This document shows positions 51,761-63,819 of a DNA stretch of 64,000 nt, one piece after another. The notes under the pieces were generated by a model that did no database searches, was not told the origin of the DNA, and saw only the letters and a program-made list of their open reading frames with translations. Made by a program: the position numbers and the translations under genes. Within the stretch, counting starts at the first letter, position 1; every line of letters starts with the position of its first letter. The stretch lies in contig NC_086184.1 of the NCBI RefSeq assembly GCF_023053635.1, forward strand, positions 11,003,379 to 11,067,378, given 5' to 3'. Source of the stretch: Elgaria multicarinata webbii. Lineage: Eukaryota > Chordata > Lepidosauria > Squamata > Anguidae.

Positions 51761-52283
51761 TGTCAGAGTGGGTGTTAAATTAGTAAACTTTAGATGACAA
51801 ATGCCAAACAGACACGTGGGATTTTTGTGGTAGTTTAAAAACAAAACAATCAAAATTTATTTTCAAAAGTACACAAGCTTTGTTTCAAATAAACCATTTA
51901 AAAACCTTTTTGAAACCTTTCATACAATCCTTTCACTCATTCACATACGCGCTTTCCTTTTTCTTACACAATCACTCTTGAACTTTATTATCAGTATTGA
52001 TTAATATACATTCACTACGTGCACACCACACTCCAAAGACACCACTCTCTACATTGACCCTCAAATTTCCCAGAACTTAAGTACCCTAAACACAGAGAGC
52101 ACTAAAGACTCTAAGAGTACCTAACAAGTCCCCCACAATCCCCTCAGTCATTCCCTTATATATCACTCCTCCCCCCTCCCAAGACATTCTAACTCCGCCC
52201 ACTCAGGCCAACATTCTAAAAACCACAGACTTACAAACTGCAGACATACATTTGGGAACTGACTTGTGGGGTGTAACGCCACA
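51761..52283 (-). mobile_element. LTR-like fossil, minus strand
   Basis: About 523 bp with TGT...ACA ends. On the minus strand a TATATA box (about 52155-52163) lies about 175 bases before an AATAAA (51984-51989), the spacing of an LTR promoter and poly(A) signal. No body genes alongside, so likely a solo LTR. Family unresolved; no obvious target duplication. Confidence 0.5.
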
Positions 52284-52429
52284 CTCACCATAACGGGGAG
52301 TACTGTAACCAGGTGACCTTTGTGGCTACTCAATCTGCTGTCCAGATGCTGAATCTGGATGGACTCCTACTCTTCGTTCTTATTATGCTCCTTTGTCTTT
52401 AAACCAGATTTGGAGTGGGCAGCCCTTCA

Positions 52430-52815
52430 ATTGGGATGGGTGAATCTGCAATTTTGGTTTCTCTCAGTTTTTTATTTTTCCAGTTTTACATTTACATTGT
52501 ACTGACCTTTGAGAAAAAGGTTTGCATGAAAATTCACACATTTTTGTGCACATTTTTGCCTAATATGCATATTTTGTTTAGCAATTTTCCTAATTGAATG
52601 CATCTTTTGAATGTTATTTTCACTATTATATGCATTTTTGTGTGCCCTTTCTCTTAATATGCACATTTTTGTATGCATTTTTTGATCAGACAACGCTATT
52701 TCAAAATCTGGAAAAGTGCAAATTTTGAAGGATAACTGAGTTTTGATTCATATTTTGTTCAAAAGGAATGAAATAAGTTCACATTAAAATGCAAACTGAA
52801 CAAATTTCTCCTCCA
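52430..52815. repeat. dispersed repeat with tandem TGCATTTTTG-type core
   Basis: Units such as ATATGCATATTTTG, TATGCATTTTTGTG, TATGCACATTTTTG and TATGCATTTTTTG recur every 20-40 bases between 52540 and 52685. Outer ends GGGATGGGTGAAT and CTCCATCCCTACC are weakly inverted. Same family, opposite orientation, as 20900-21050. Confidence 0.6.
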
Positions 52816-53040
52816 TCCCTACCATTCAAACAGAAGACTGCCCTCTGTAGATTCAAGCACATGGCCACCCTAATCCAATAAGGTGTAACTTGGGTTGAAG
52901 TGGGGTGACAACCTGACCTCCCTCTGGGGAAGTTTGGTCATATGGGTAATGGAAACATTTGGGTTCTGGGAGGATAGAAAAGAACACAGCACAAAAAGAT
53001 GCAAATGGAAGCAAACATGTCCATAACGAATTCTCCCCTC

Positions 53041-53046
53041 AGCCAC

Positions 53047-53095
<49 letters not shown>

Positions 53096-53345
53096 TTTAT
53101 TTATTTCCTGCCTCTCCCTTTGGATCGAGGTGGGGACATTAGTACAACAAATAAACACATCTTAAAAATTCTTGATTTCACATTCATCTGGGTCGGCCTG
53201 CCAGAAAATGCTAGTCTTTAAAGCTGTCTTAAATTCAGAGAGAGAGAGAGTTAATTTTACAAATCTCCTCTGGCAGGCCATTCCACAATCTGGGGGTGAC
53301 AGAAGAAAAGGTCCTCTGAGTAACAGTTGTCAGCCTAGTTTTGGT
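53041..53345 (-). mobile_element. LINE 3' part with AAT microsatellite, minus strand
   Basis: About 15 AAT units, TTTATTTATTTCCTGCC, GGGTCGGCCTGCCAGAAAAT and CAGGCCATTCCACAATCTGG, the inverse of the FW/LWNDLP coding block. A relative of 62097-62400. Confidence 0.75.
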
Positions 53346-54377
53346 TAGCCTTGTGGTTCCAATCTTTTCTCAGAAAGAACAGCTCTACAATTAACATTGG
53401 TTATTTTCTGGAAGTTTCCAGCCTCGTAATTAGGATAGCTTGATAGGATACAGTTCATTGGGTCAGAATTACAATAGGTATTGTGTGTGTGTGTGTTCCT
53501 CCCCTTTTTTAAAGGGAGGTCCTGGCAAAATATATGACAAACAGTGATTTTGCCTTGAACATCTGTCAAATAATGCTCAACTAATACTGAATTACTGTCA
53601 AAACTCCCAGGGCATTCACTTAAATTCTCACCTGAATATCCAATGAGGTATGACAGTGAATTCTTTATAAATGCATGATGGCTGGATGTTTAGAACACTA
53701 GGATACTTTTTTTGTTTTGTTTAAAGGCCTTTGTTTGATTTGTTTAGCAGTGTTCTTGCCAAACTAAGCTGGCGTGTGTCTGGCCGCCTGTGTGAAATGG
53801 AACTGGTTGCTGTCAGTCATCATTATTGCTAGGTTACTGGTGTCCAAGTAGCAGTATTTGCTCAGAAGCTTCCAAGCTAGTATAATTAATAGAGCTGACA
53901 GATATGTTCAACGAATTGTAGAGGTGGAAAGAATCTCAAAGACCATTAGGAATTGCTGTACCCCTGATCCACCCAGGACAAATGATTAGAATGAGCTCAG
54001 GTGGCCATGTGTCCTACTTTACTGAGGATAGTAGCCTATTTCAAGGCCTCTGCTATTCGAAGGGGCATCCAGTCCAAGGCCAGTTCAAAGGCCAAGAACC
54101 CTAAGAAGGAAGAACAGGGGTCTTGAAGTTGCCCATCAACAGTTTAGTACCTGGAAAACAGATGGAGTAGACACACTGGTGTCACAGTTTTCCCCATTAT
54201 GGAGAGAGGTATTGTATTTCTATCTAAATGATAGGCATTATTTCTAATTTTGTCACTATACAGATAACTTAGCATGTGCAGATTTTATGTAGATTTGTGT
54301 CTGCTTTTTATATGTATAGGGTTTATATACTGGTGGTAGTGGACTGTGATTGGTTGTGGACCATATCCTATTCTCTG

Positions 54378-54600
54378 TTGGGTGTGGTTAGAGTGTTGGA
54401 CTAGGACCAGAGAGACCTGGGCTTTAATCTCCACTCCACCATGAAGTTCACAGCATGACTTTGGGCAGGTCACAATCTCTCAACCTCACAAGGTTGTTGT
54501 GAGGAAAAAAATGGGGTGTGTGTTAACCATGAACATCACTTAGTGCTCCTTGGAGAAATGGCGAGAGATAAATTTAATAAATCGTAATAAATAAAATTAT
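54378..54600 (+). mobile_element. tRNA-derived SINE, near full length
   Basis: GTGTGGTTAGAGTGTTGGAC (A-box region), GGGCTTTAATCTCC (weakened B-box), GACTTTGGGCAGGTCACAAT, CACAAGGTTGTTGTGAGG, and a tail GCTCCTTGGAGAAATGG...AATAAATAAAA. The 3' end resembles the local LINE tails, as expected for a LINE-mobilised SINE. Confidence 0.8.
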
Positions 54601-57579
54601 TTGTAATAAAAATCGTTTCCCCCTCTTTGTTGAGTTCCATTTGAGGAAAATTCCTTACACCAGTTCCAAGGTAAGTATAACGTTGTGCCATTGACAGGTG
54701 TACAGTTTGGAGGGGGATAGGATATGGCTTAAGTAGATTCCTCCATGACAACACTGGCAAAAAAAAAACAGAAAAGAATTTGCTGACGAATTTTGAAAAC
54801 AAGCTAAATTTCTCCTTTTTAAGGCTCCATAGGGGTTTGCTGGCTAACATTTGGCAGCAAAAATTGGGTTTTCGCCCAGTGCTGTGTCACTACAATTGGT
54901 TGGATGTAAGGGGGCGCTCAAGAGGATGGGGATGCATGTGACCTGCATGTTGCCCACCCCTGCATTAGTGTAACTTTACTGGTGGAACAGCTCTGCCAGT
55001 GTAGTGATCCACTGGCATATCTGGAACGTTCCACCAGCAGTTTTTTTCCTGCTGACGTAGTTGGGTGTTTGCGAGATCCTACCCCTTCATCTTGAGTAGA
55101 GGATTGTGTCCTTGATTCTGTACCAAAAAATTAGTCCATCTTACCTCACCCTCCAGGATAGTGAAGGCCTCTCGATAAATCAGAATCTAGTTTATTTATA
55201 GCTGGCATGACATTTGTGGCAGGTTTTAATCCTTTGGGTTTTAATCCTTTCATATAAAACCGGGTAGATCTTGGTAAAGAAATCCTATGTGTTTGTGGAG
55301 AAGAAATTTGACAGTGACATTTGTGCAGCCTCATCCTATTAATGTTTACTCGCAATTATGCCCCAGTGAGTTGAATGGGGCATACTCTAAAAAGCATGCA
55401 TAGGATTCAAGCTACATAGTGTAATAGTTTATTAGCATAGAAAGAGCTGCTTCTCCATAGCCTTGTATTCAGGTGGACTTAATTTTTCTGTGAAAAACAC
55501 TTAGGCCAGGTGCTAAGAATCTCAAACAGAGCATTCTAAGAAAAATATCATTCCTAAGACTCTTCAGGGGATGTCATGACAGTTAAATTGGTATAAAGTT
55601 GATACAAGTTTGTAGTGTAGATAGACTCTATGATTGTTTGACCTCAACACCAGTCAAGAAAGAAATACTCTTTGCACATCTTCTTTGGTTATTGAGAGCA
55701 ATGTTTTAAGAGCCATTGCCCCACTACCAATGATGGTTGCTTAATTTAACTGGAGGCCTCTACCATATGCTCTTGCATATCAACACCTTTCAGGGGTCAG
55801 ATCTTGCTTTCAGACAGCCATTTTCAAATCCCACTTGTATATTCCTTTATAGTTTCTTCATTTCTCTTTCAATGGCTACTGACCTAGGAGCTGAGGCAGA
55901 AAAAGAATGCGATCAATTTTATACCTCTTCCCCCACCCTGCTTTTCTTCTTTTTTTTTGTGGAGGGGTGTGTGTTACTGTCTGATTATCCTTCTCTTACC
56001 ATTTTCTCTCCACTTGAATTGCCAGCTGCAGAGTGACTTTGTTCGGGCAGTGTCGGCAAAGACCTAAAATATCAACCTTCCATCCCTATCTGGTTAGAGA
56101 ACCATCTATAGAGAAAAATCGGATGACAAAGTAAGAAAGGGCAGCAGCAACAAGAACAGAAGAAAGCAGAATGCCAGGGAGTGGGGTATGAGGAGATAAA
56201 GAGAGACTTGCGTTTGATGTATTCGTTTCCTCTTATTAGTAGTATCCATGTAGTTAGTGCTCAGGCTGAGGTGGCTGACCTGTCCAGAAGTTAGAGATGG
56301 ATACACAATCCACTCCCAATCGTGCATGAAGTGACAGACATCACAGGATGGGAAAATAGCAGGTCAAGATGAAGAAAGAAACCATATGAATGTGAAGTAA
56401 CCTACATTCACCCAAGTGGCAAAAGGTCTATCTTAGTTTGTTAAAAATGTCTTCCCCCATTCTATGTGATCTCAATTCCACCACCTGTGGGCACGTCACT
56501 TATTCTGTTTTCTGTGTTGCAACCGGTAAATGGGTCAGGGATGAAAGAAACTAGAAAGGTACAAGGTCAACTTGATACAATTTCCTTTAATTGAATGGGT
56601 CTGCCTCATCTTCTCATTCTTTTTAAAAAAATGATAGTGGACAAAGATAGGCATTTGAGGAGGAAGAGACCAAAAATAACGTTTTCTTAAAACTAAGGTA
56701 AAATTTAGCTCATTACCATGGGTCATTTCTTAATAAGTATGGGTGGATAGTGCCATTATATAATTTTGTCACTAGATGGCACTGGACATAGTTGTATCTG
56801 GGGAAAGGGGGAGCCAGGAGTTTCCATTGACTATTCTATTCTTGTCTGAGAGACAATAACCTTTTTGTCTAGCTTCCTAACTGGTGTGCCTCCTAAGTAC
56901 TCCATGTCAATGTATTAATATATGCAACTGTGTAATGAGAAGAAAATAAATCCTTGTCCAAATATCTTCAAACTGATGAAGGAACACAGTTGAAGATAAC
57001 CACAGGTCTTGAAAGATAAAGCAGATTACTTTGCTCATGAAGGAAACATTCAAAACTTAACTTCCTGTTTGCACTTTGTGGCATTTTTTTTTCTTTTCCA
57101 AAGAAGAAGAAACCATCTAGAAATTTCGGATAACTGAGCTGTTAAGCATTGCCATTAAAATTAAATTCAAGAAAAGAGTTCATGGCACCTCAAAGACCAA
57201 CGGATTTATCTTGGGCAACATACGCTTTCATGGACCAGGGCCCATTGCATCTGATGCATAAAATGCTTTGTTCAACACACACACACACACGCTCGCACAC
57301 ACACAGTTACAGCTTGGGGAAGAGTGAGCAGTGGAGCAGATAATACCCTGAAAAACGCCAGAGGTCCAGTATACAAGACAATCACAATGTCCATTCACAA
57401 TAGTAATTAATTGGCAATAATGCAACCTTCCTAGGTTGCTTTGCTAATTTAGTGGGAGAGAAAATTAAAGACATTTGGGTAAGTGTTGTTAAATTACTTT
57501 TCTTTTAAGTGTTGGGAATTATTGTTTTATTATATCAGGCTGACATATCCCTTTCCCAAAAATTGTGGGGAACCAGTAA

Positions 57580-57730
57580 CAGGAATATAAGAATGGCACT
57601 GCTGGATTAGACCAAAGGCTTATCTAATCCAGCATTCTGTTTCCACTGTGGTCAACTGCATACCCATGAGAAGCCCATAAGTAGGGCATGAGTGCCATAG
57701 CACCTTCCCACATGTTCTCCAGCAAGGCGG
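57580..57730. repeat. dispersed repeat (TAAGAATGGCACTGCTGGAT family)
   Basis: TGCTGGATTAGACCAAAGGC and ATCTAATCCAGCATTCTGTT. It is the inverse of the end of 49790-49965 and related to 38440-38485. Confidence 0.6.
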
Positions 57731-58379
57731 GAGACAATCTGGTATTGAAAAGTAATGAAAGGATATTGTCTACAGATAATAGAACTGTACATAAAAGTGT
57801 CCCACTATTAGCTTAACGTGAAAGGGTGTGTGTGTGCCCACGACTAATTTCCCATCGGACACCTCCAGCAGATGAGTAGCAAAATGAAAACTGATTCTCA
57901 TCTCCAGAACTTTACTGCAGAAATATATTGAATCGTCTTCCCACAATCCAATCATTCTCTTTCATTGTATGTTTACTGAGCGTGTGTGTGTACATTCATG
58001 CATCTATACATTGCCCCTTAGCTCCATGCGAAACTGCAGATAGTTGTGTTGTCGTTGTAACATATTAAGAATGGAATTAGGGTTGGGGAAGGGAGAAAAA
58101 AGATGTTAGTTGTACACTGAACAACTGAAGTAATACACATGGTTGTCTAAAGGCCTCCCCCCCCACCCCCGCAACATAAAAACATTAAGGCCATGGTCTA
58201 AAATTTGCTACCGGTACCACTGGATATAGGTACAGATAGAATCTCCTGCCTCCTCTTCCTTTTTAACGTGTCAGCTCTGTCGATGTGCGAAAAAGAACAC
58301 GCACAACGCTTCAGTTTTTCTAAAAGCTTCCACCGGTAAAGCAAAATGTAGCTTTCCTGGCAGCTGAAGACTGCTCAAT

Positions 58380-59420
58380 TCTGTTATTTTGGTAAAAGAG
58401 GATATGTCCAGGACAAGAGGGTCTGCTCTTCTAAATGCAAAAAGTCATCTATGTACTAGGCCCTTTGATGCCCCAGATACATCAAACTGCATAATGTTCT
58501 CTCCTAATAGGAGCACTGGGATTACACTGGAGGAAATTTGCAATATTTGGTCTGTCACACCCCTCCAGAAGGATTGAATACAGGGAAAGGATCAGAAAAT
58601 ATGTCACTGTGTGCCCCACCTCCTCACATCCCCACGCGTACGCTGGGGAATCCCGCTGCCTTGCTCCTCAGACGCAGCTTCAGGGTGAAATATAGTTTCA
58701 GAGTAAGTTTAAATTAGATGGCCTGAAAGCTCCTGCTCAAGGGATCCCCACAGTATTGAGCGCTTTCCCTAAGGATCTCCGGTAGCTTTAATATATATTG
58801 TGCGATCTCTGCAATGTATTCGCTTGAGAGAACAGATTGTAATGGAGTCGGAAGGGTGCTGCAATCCACAAAAAAGGACAATGGGCAAGGTGTTATGTTG
58901 TTATATGTTGCCTCCTATCATTTTAATGCCATTCGTAATCACACCCCCATCGAGTGTAATTAGATTTTTCCTCCCAACACCCTTTCAGAGTACGATAGAG
59001 AGGCCAGTGCAATGTTAATATTAAAAATGACACATATTTTGCAAAGTTAGAGGTCACGCCTTAATTCCTAGTGCATGAAGAGAGTTAATCAAAAGATGAT
59101 GGGAGCAGAATGAGGAGAGGGACAGAAATACCCTGCATTATTTCTGATGGAATTTAATTAGAAAGGAAGTATTAATAGCATTTATTTCTGCAACTCATTT
59201 TTTTTATCTTGTTATTTCAATTGCTTAGCATTGCCCACATTTTTCAGAAAGCTCATTTAAATCCTTTATTTTTTTTCCTTTTTAAAAAAGAAAAGAGAAA
59301 CATGTTTCTTACTGAGCAAAATAATGAGGTGGGGGGATCAGCAATAATAGCAATAAATCTCAGCAGGGATCCCCGTCATACCTGATTTCCTCAGAGTTTC
59401 TTGTTTACGTCAGGAGATAA
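58380..59420. other. repeat-poor AT-rich intergenic block
   Basis: About 1 kb without a recognisable mobile element. It contains several homeodomain-type TAATTA/ATTTAAAT motifs. No coding exon found. Could be regulatory, but sequence alone does not show it. Confidence 0.35.
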
Positions 59421-60834
59421 TGGGACTGTCTTCACAGCCTCCTTCTCAAATCCCGCATTTTCCCTCTTTCGGGGTGGTGTTGGGTAATCCTGACGCCAAA
59501 GAGGGAGTGCGGGGTTTCTGGGCAGCCATTCAGGTACTGGAGCCGCTCCCACTCTCTTCCTGGTCGAAGGTGACCAATCGCTGGTTACCTTCCACTAGGC
59601 ACCGCCCTGGGTTGACTCTGGATTGGCCCCAGAGTGGCATCAGATGGCAGAAGTGCCATGTTGATGTCGCCCCAGGAAAGGGAAAGTGCAGGGTTGAAGA
59701 TGGAGACGGCACCAACCTGGCGCCATGAAGATAGCCCCTTAGTCATCCTCACAGCAACCCCGTAAGGGATGTCAGTATCAATCTCAAATTACAGATAGGA
59801 TGTTTGCAGCAGAGGTGAGATTAAAACAACAAAAACAGGGACAGGCCATTTTACAGCTTACAGCATTTGCCACTACATTACACCAGCTCCCAACAAGAAC
59901 TGCAAGAAATCCAGTCACACTTTAGCAGAAGGACTGGATCTCTAGTTACAGAGTCTCCGTTGTCTGTTTACCTTTCTTCAGAGTTTGCCTGCTTCCTATC
60001 ACTGGCCGTTTGCAAAATCAAAGACGACTTATGGATGGCCTCCCTAGCAAACCTTCACCTTGGCCCAGAAAAGCAGTACACGTTCCAGCTCCTACTTTTT
60101 TCCACTTTACTATTGTGACGCTGAAGCAAACCAGACCCACAATCCAAACAAAATTGAATTCTTGAGCCTTTCAAGAGAGTCTGGCTTCCATGTTAGCTGG
60201 GGGGGGAAATGCTGTCCATTGTTCCAAGCACCGTCCAATCCAAACACACCACAAGTTGGGCATTTCCAGAAATGGGAAATCCATTCTCATAATATATTTT
60301 GCATTAACAGCTTTGCCAACATGAGGTTGGAGCTGGCTGCAGTCAGAGAACTGCCTTTCATCTCTGTCCCCCCCACCACTTTTTTTTTATTTGGAGGTGC
60401 AGTGTGTGCCATGGAATGTTATAGCTCCCTCTGGGATTATTGTGGGGAGCGATTTTTGCTTAATTTACTGCTCTTGCACATGGTGTTTGGAAGCAGTAAT
60501 TACAATAGCAAACACATGGCTTAATCAGCCCTTTAAGAATATCCTTTATTTATAGACTGGCACTGACAATTTCATGTGGGTTTTTCGGCCCAGGACCTTT
60601 CTGTTTCTCACCAAATTCAACTACAAATTTCATCCACTTGGCGTTTTTAAGCCCCCTTCCTTCCTCCAAAACAACGCGAAGTCCTTACTCCTTGGCTTAT
60701 TGATGTGTGTAAAACAGGTGTCGGAAAGCAGGCTCTACAGGCAAAAGGTGTGCCATTATTTATTTCTTGTTATGTTTCTATTCCACCCTTCCACCTCTAT
60801 TCCACCCTTCCTGTGTGGTCTTATGTGGTTCCCC

Positions 60835-61000
60835 ACCGCCTGTTTATCCTCACAGCAACCCTGTGAGGTAGGTTAGGATGAGAGAGTGGGAAAAAGTGGC
60901 CCATAATCACTCAGTGAGCTTCATGGCTGAACTGGGGATTAGAACCTGGATCTTCCTGGTCCTAGTCCAGTACTGGGACCATTGTACCATACTGAGGTGA
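60835..61000 (-). mobile_element. tRNA-derived SINE, minus strand
   Basis: TCACAGCAACCCTGTGAGGT, ATCACTCAGTGAGCTTCATG, GGATTAGAACCTGGATCTTC (inverted B box) and GTCCTAGTCCAGTACTGG. A weaker relative lies at about 59740-59825. Confidence 0.78.
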
Positions 61001-61559
61001 TGCTACTTGATAAGGCAAATGCAACAGCCCTCTTCTGGCATTCAAAAACCTAATCCTGGAAGGGACCCAGAAACCTGCCTGCTGCCCTTCAGTCCCTGAC
61101 TCCACTTTTCAGCTCTGTTCAGACCTTTTTATTTAACATGGGGAGGTCAGGAGGAGCATGGAGCCAGCGTGTGTGCCCCTGTATCCCATCCACATAACAC
61201 CCTATAGCTGAAGCTCAATTAGACTTTGAATGCCTGAATGATGTTCACATGTTCAACTGCGCGTCAGGCATATGTGACTAGATCTAATTGACCCTTCCGG
61301 TGAATCTTGTGTGACATTGTGGCTGGTGCAGCTTTGTGTTAGAGCATCTATTCCAAAGGTGCTCTAGCCCCATGGCTTGTTTTTATCTATATTGCCACAG
61401 TAGGTAAGTTCCATGATAAACTCCTCGTGTGGAGATGGTCTTTGCTTCTGAATACTAGTTGCTATGGTACATGCGTAAGGTGATCCTGTTTTCTTCATGT
61501 GTTGCTTCTGGGCTTCTAATAGGCATTTCGTTGGCCACTGTGGGAACAAGAGAAGCTTT

Positions 61560-62362
61560 CCAGGCAAAGTATAAAGTGATGGTTATCACCTTTAAAGCCC
61601 TACATGGTCTGTGTCCAGGCTACCTGCGGTATCGCCTTCTCCCATACAATCTGCCCCGCACACTCAGGTCCTCTGAGAACAATTTACTCCAGCCAACAAA
61701 AGCAAGGCTGACAACTATTACCCAGGGGGAATCCGCACGTCGTTCTGAGATCGCTTCTAAGTGACCCCAGTGCGGCGCGAAAGCAATCGTGTACCTGGCC
61801 TTTGGAAGAGCCGACGAAGAGACGTCCTTGCCGCCACCGCCACCCGCAGACCTCCTCGCTGGCTGGGACAGAGAGCTCGGGGGAAGAAGGTGGGGTGGAG
61901 AGCTTCTTCCGCTCTCAATCCCGCCTTCTTCGACCGAGCTCTCCTCGCCGGTTGGCGAGGAGGTCTGCGGGTGGCGGTGGCGGCGGGAAGGACGTCTCTT
62001 CGTCGGCTCTTCCAAAGGCCAGGTACACGATCGCTTTCACGCCGCACTGGGGTCGCTTAGAAGCAATCTCAGAATGACGTGCGGATTCCCCCCCAGAGGA
62101 CCTTTTCCTCTGCTGCTCCCAGGTTATGGAATGACCTGCCGGGAGAGATTCGTCAATTTAAAAGTCTTCCGGAATTTAAGAAAGCCATAAAGACTGATTT
62201 CTTCCAGCAGGTCTACCCAGTTGAATTTTAAGATGCCTTTTTAATAATGTGCTGCTTTTAATAATGTATTAGTTTTAAATGTTTTAATTAGTTATATGTA
62301 TTTTATGGTGTTTTCATTTGTGTTGTACCCGCTTTGATCCAGAGGGAGAGGCAGGTAACAAA

Positions 62363-62402
<40 letters not shown>
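61560..62402 (+). mobile_element. L2/CR1-type LINE 3' part, split by a foldback element
   Basis: The left piece (to 61725) reads FQAKYKVMVITFKALHGLCP, GYLRYRLLPYNLPRTLRSSE. The right piece (from 62092) reads AFSSAAPRLWNDLP-like sequence (TTCCTCTGCTGCTCCCAGGT), GEIRQFKSLPEFKKAIKTDF and FQQV, then TTTGATCCAGAGGGAGAGGC and about 12 ATT units. The gap is filled by the 366-bp element at 61726-62091. Confidence 0.82.
61726..62091. mobile_element. GC-rich foldback element with 5-bp target duplication
   Basis: 366 bp starting GGGGAATCCGCACGTC and ending with its inverse. CCCAG stands on both sides (61721-61725 and 62092-62096). The arms match almost base for base for about 130 bp (for example CCAGTGCGGCG, CGTGTACCTGGCCTTTGGAA, GAGCCGACGAAGAGACGTCC, CCGCAGACCTCCTCGC), and the centre is still partly self-complementary. 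Very GC- and CpG-rich. The long frames on both strands here mirror one another because of the palindrome and are not genes. No family assigned. Confidence 0.9.
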
Positions 62403-63296
62403 GGTCTGATCTAGCATGGCTCATACGAGTGTCTGTTGGGGAGAAATGGGATTGGTGTGGGAGATAAGGAATGGAGTATTATATGGAAAAGGATATGGGT
62501 GGCTGGAACCCTGAGCAGAAGCACTCCACATTGCAACATTTTGTTCCCGGTCCCACTTGCCCACTTGTAGTTTCATTTTAGGCTACCTGGATATATGCCC
62601 TGTCTGTTTGGCAATTATTCCTTCTCCCCATTAAGCCTCCTCATCACAACATTTCTGGCTATCGACCTGGTCAGATTTTCAGTTTTCTCCTTCAACCCTT
62701 GCGCTAGTCTCTCTTAAGATCTTAAGGGTGGAGAAATAAAAGATACAAGTCTGAAAGCTGGTAGAATTCATGTACATCCTTTCAGGTTGCCTCTCCTAAT
62801 TCAGAAAAGATGCCAGGGATGGAAACTTGAAGAGGAAAACCTGACTTTTGTTGTGTTTAATATTATAGCAAAGGGAGACAGCGTGGCCCTCGAAATACTG
62901 TAGCATTGTGGTATTCCATCCAGTTCTTGGTTCTCGGCCTTCTGCAGACACTTGGGCTCCAATTATTCTTGTATCTTGCTCTCAGACAAATTAAAATTTC
63001 ATAATCTTTCTACCAGCCTTGTTGGGCAGAGTGCTATGATAGGTCAAGTAACATCTTCTAGCTACACTACTTCTCTCGGAAGTTTCGAAGCCCTCAAGGA
63101 ATTTGTACCTATAGGAAAGCCACAGAAAGCCTCTTAAAACACACTCACACACACCCCTTGCTGCATATTCTGCAAGCTGTTCTGTTTGTTGTTTGAGGGC
63201 AGAAAAATGTAGGCTTTGAAAAAGGGTTGCGGATAAGGCTAAAAGAAACTCTAAGTCTTAGCCTCTAGTGAAATTAAAGCTGGAATACATAAGTCG

Positions 63297-63330
63297 TCTT
63301 CTTCTTCTTCTTCTTCTTCTTCTTCTTCTT

Positions 63331-63361
<31 letters not shown>

Positions 63362-63387
63362 TTATTATTATTATTATTATTATTATT
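63297..63387. repeat. TTC/TTA trinucleotide microsatellite
   Basis: About 21 TTC units then about 9 ATT units, one of the longest pure tracts in the window. A homopurine/homopyrimidine tract of this kind can form triplex DNA. Confidence 0.93.
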
Positions 63388-63819
63388 AGGGGGGAACACC
63401 CATAATCGGTGCAATAGAGGTGTTTGGAGGAACTTCAAGGAAATCTGCTTTGTAGGGGTTATTTGGCAAAGTGAAAAAGGCATGCTTTTGATTGCAGAAA
63501 ACATGGTTACCTGCTTTTTTTAGGTAATTGACTACAATCTTCTTTCAGTCAGTAGTTGAATATTTTTCATTAGAATGTTATTGACCAGATAGCACTCTCC
63601 AAAATGAAGAGAAACCCTGGAATAAACCTGCACAGCTTGTGCCCCATCAAACAGAACAAAGCCCACCAACCGTATACAGTGAGCTGCCAGGTATTTGACA
63701 CTCCTCTGTTTTGCAGTCCTAAGGTTGTGCAGAACCAGTAAGCTTAAGAAACCCTTGTGAATCACCATACATAATTTCTGAGTTTCTGAAGGGACTCTCA
63801 TATGATTAAGGACATATTA

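Noticed and set aside
59420-60524. Frames of 83-154 codons as a gene
   Set aside because: No splice-supported chain, no domain, and part overlaps a worn SINE near 59740.
61620-62190. Six overlapping open frames of 91-133 codons on both strands
   Set aside because: They fall in the GC-rich palindrome; frames on the two strands are near copies of each other (for example EEPTKRRPCRHRHPQTSS on both) because the DNA is self-complementary.
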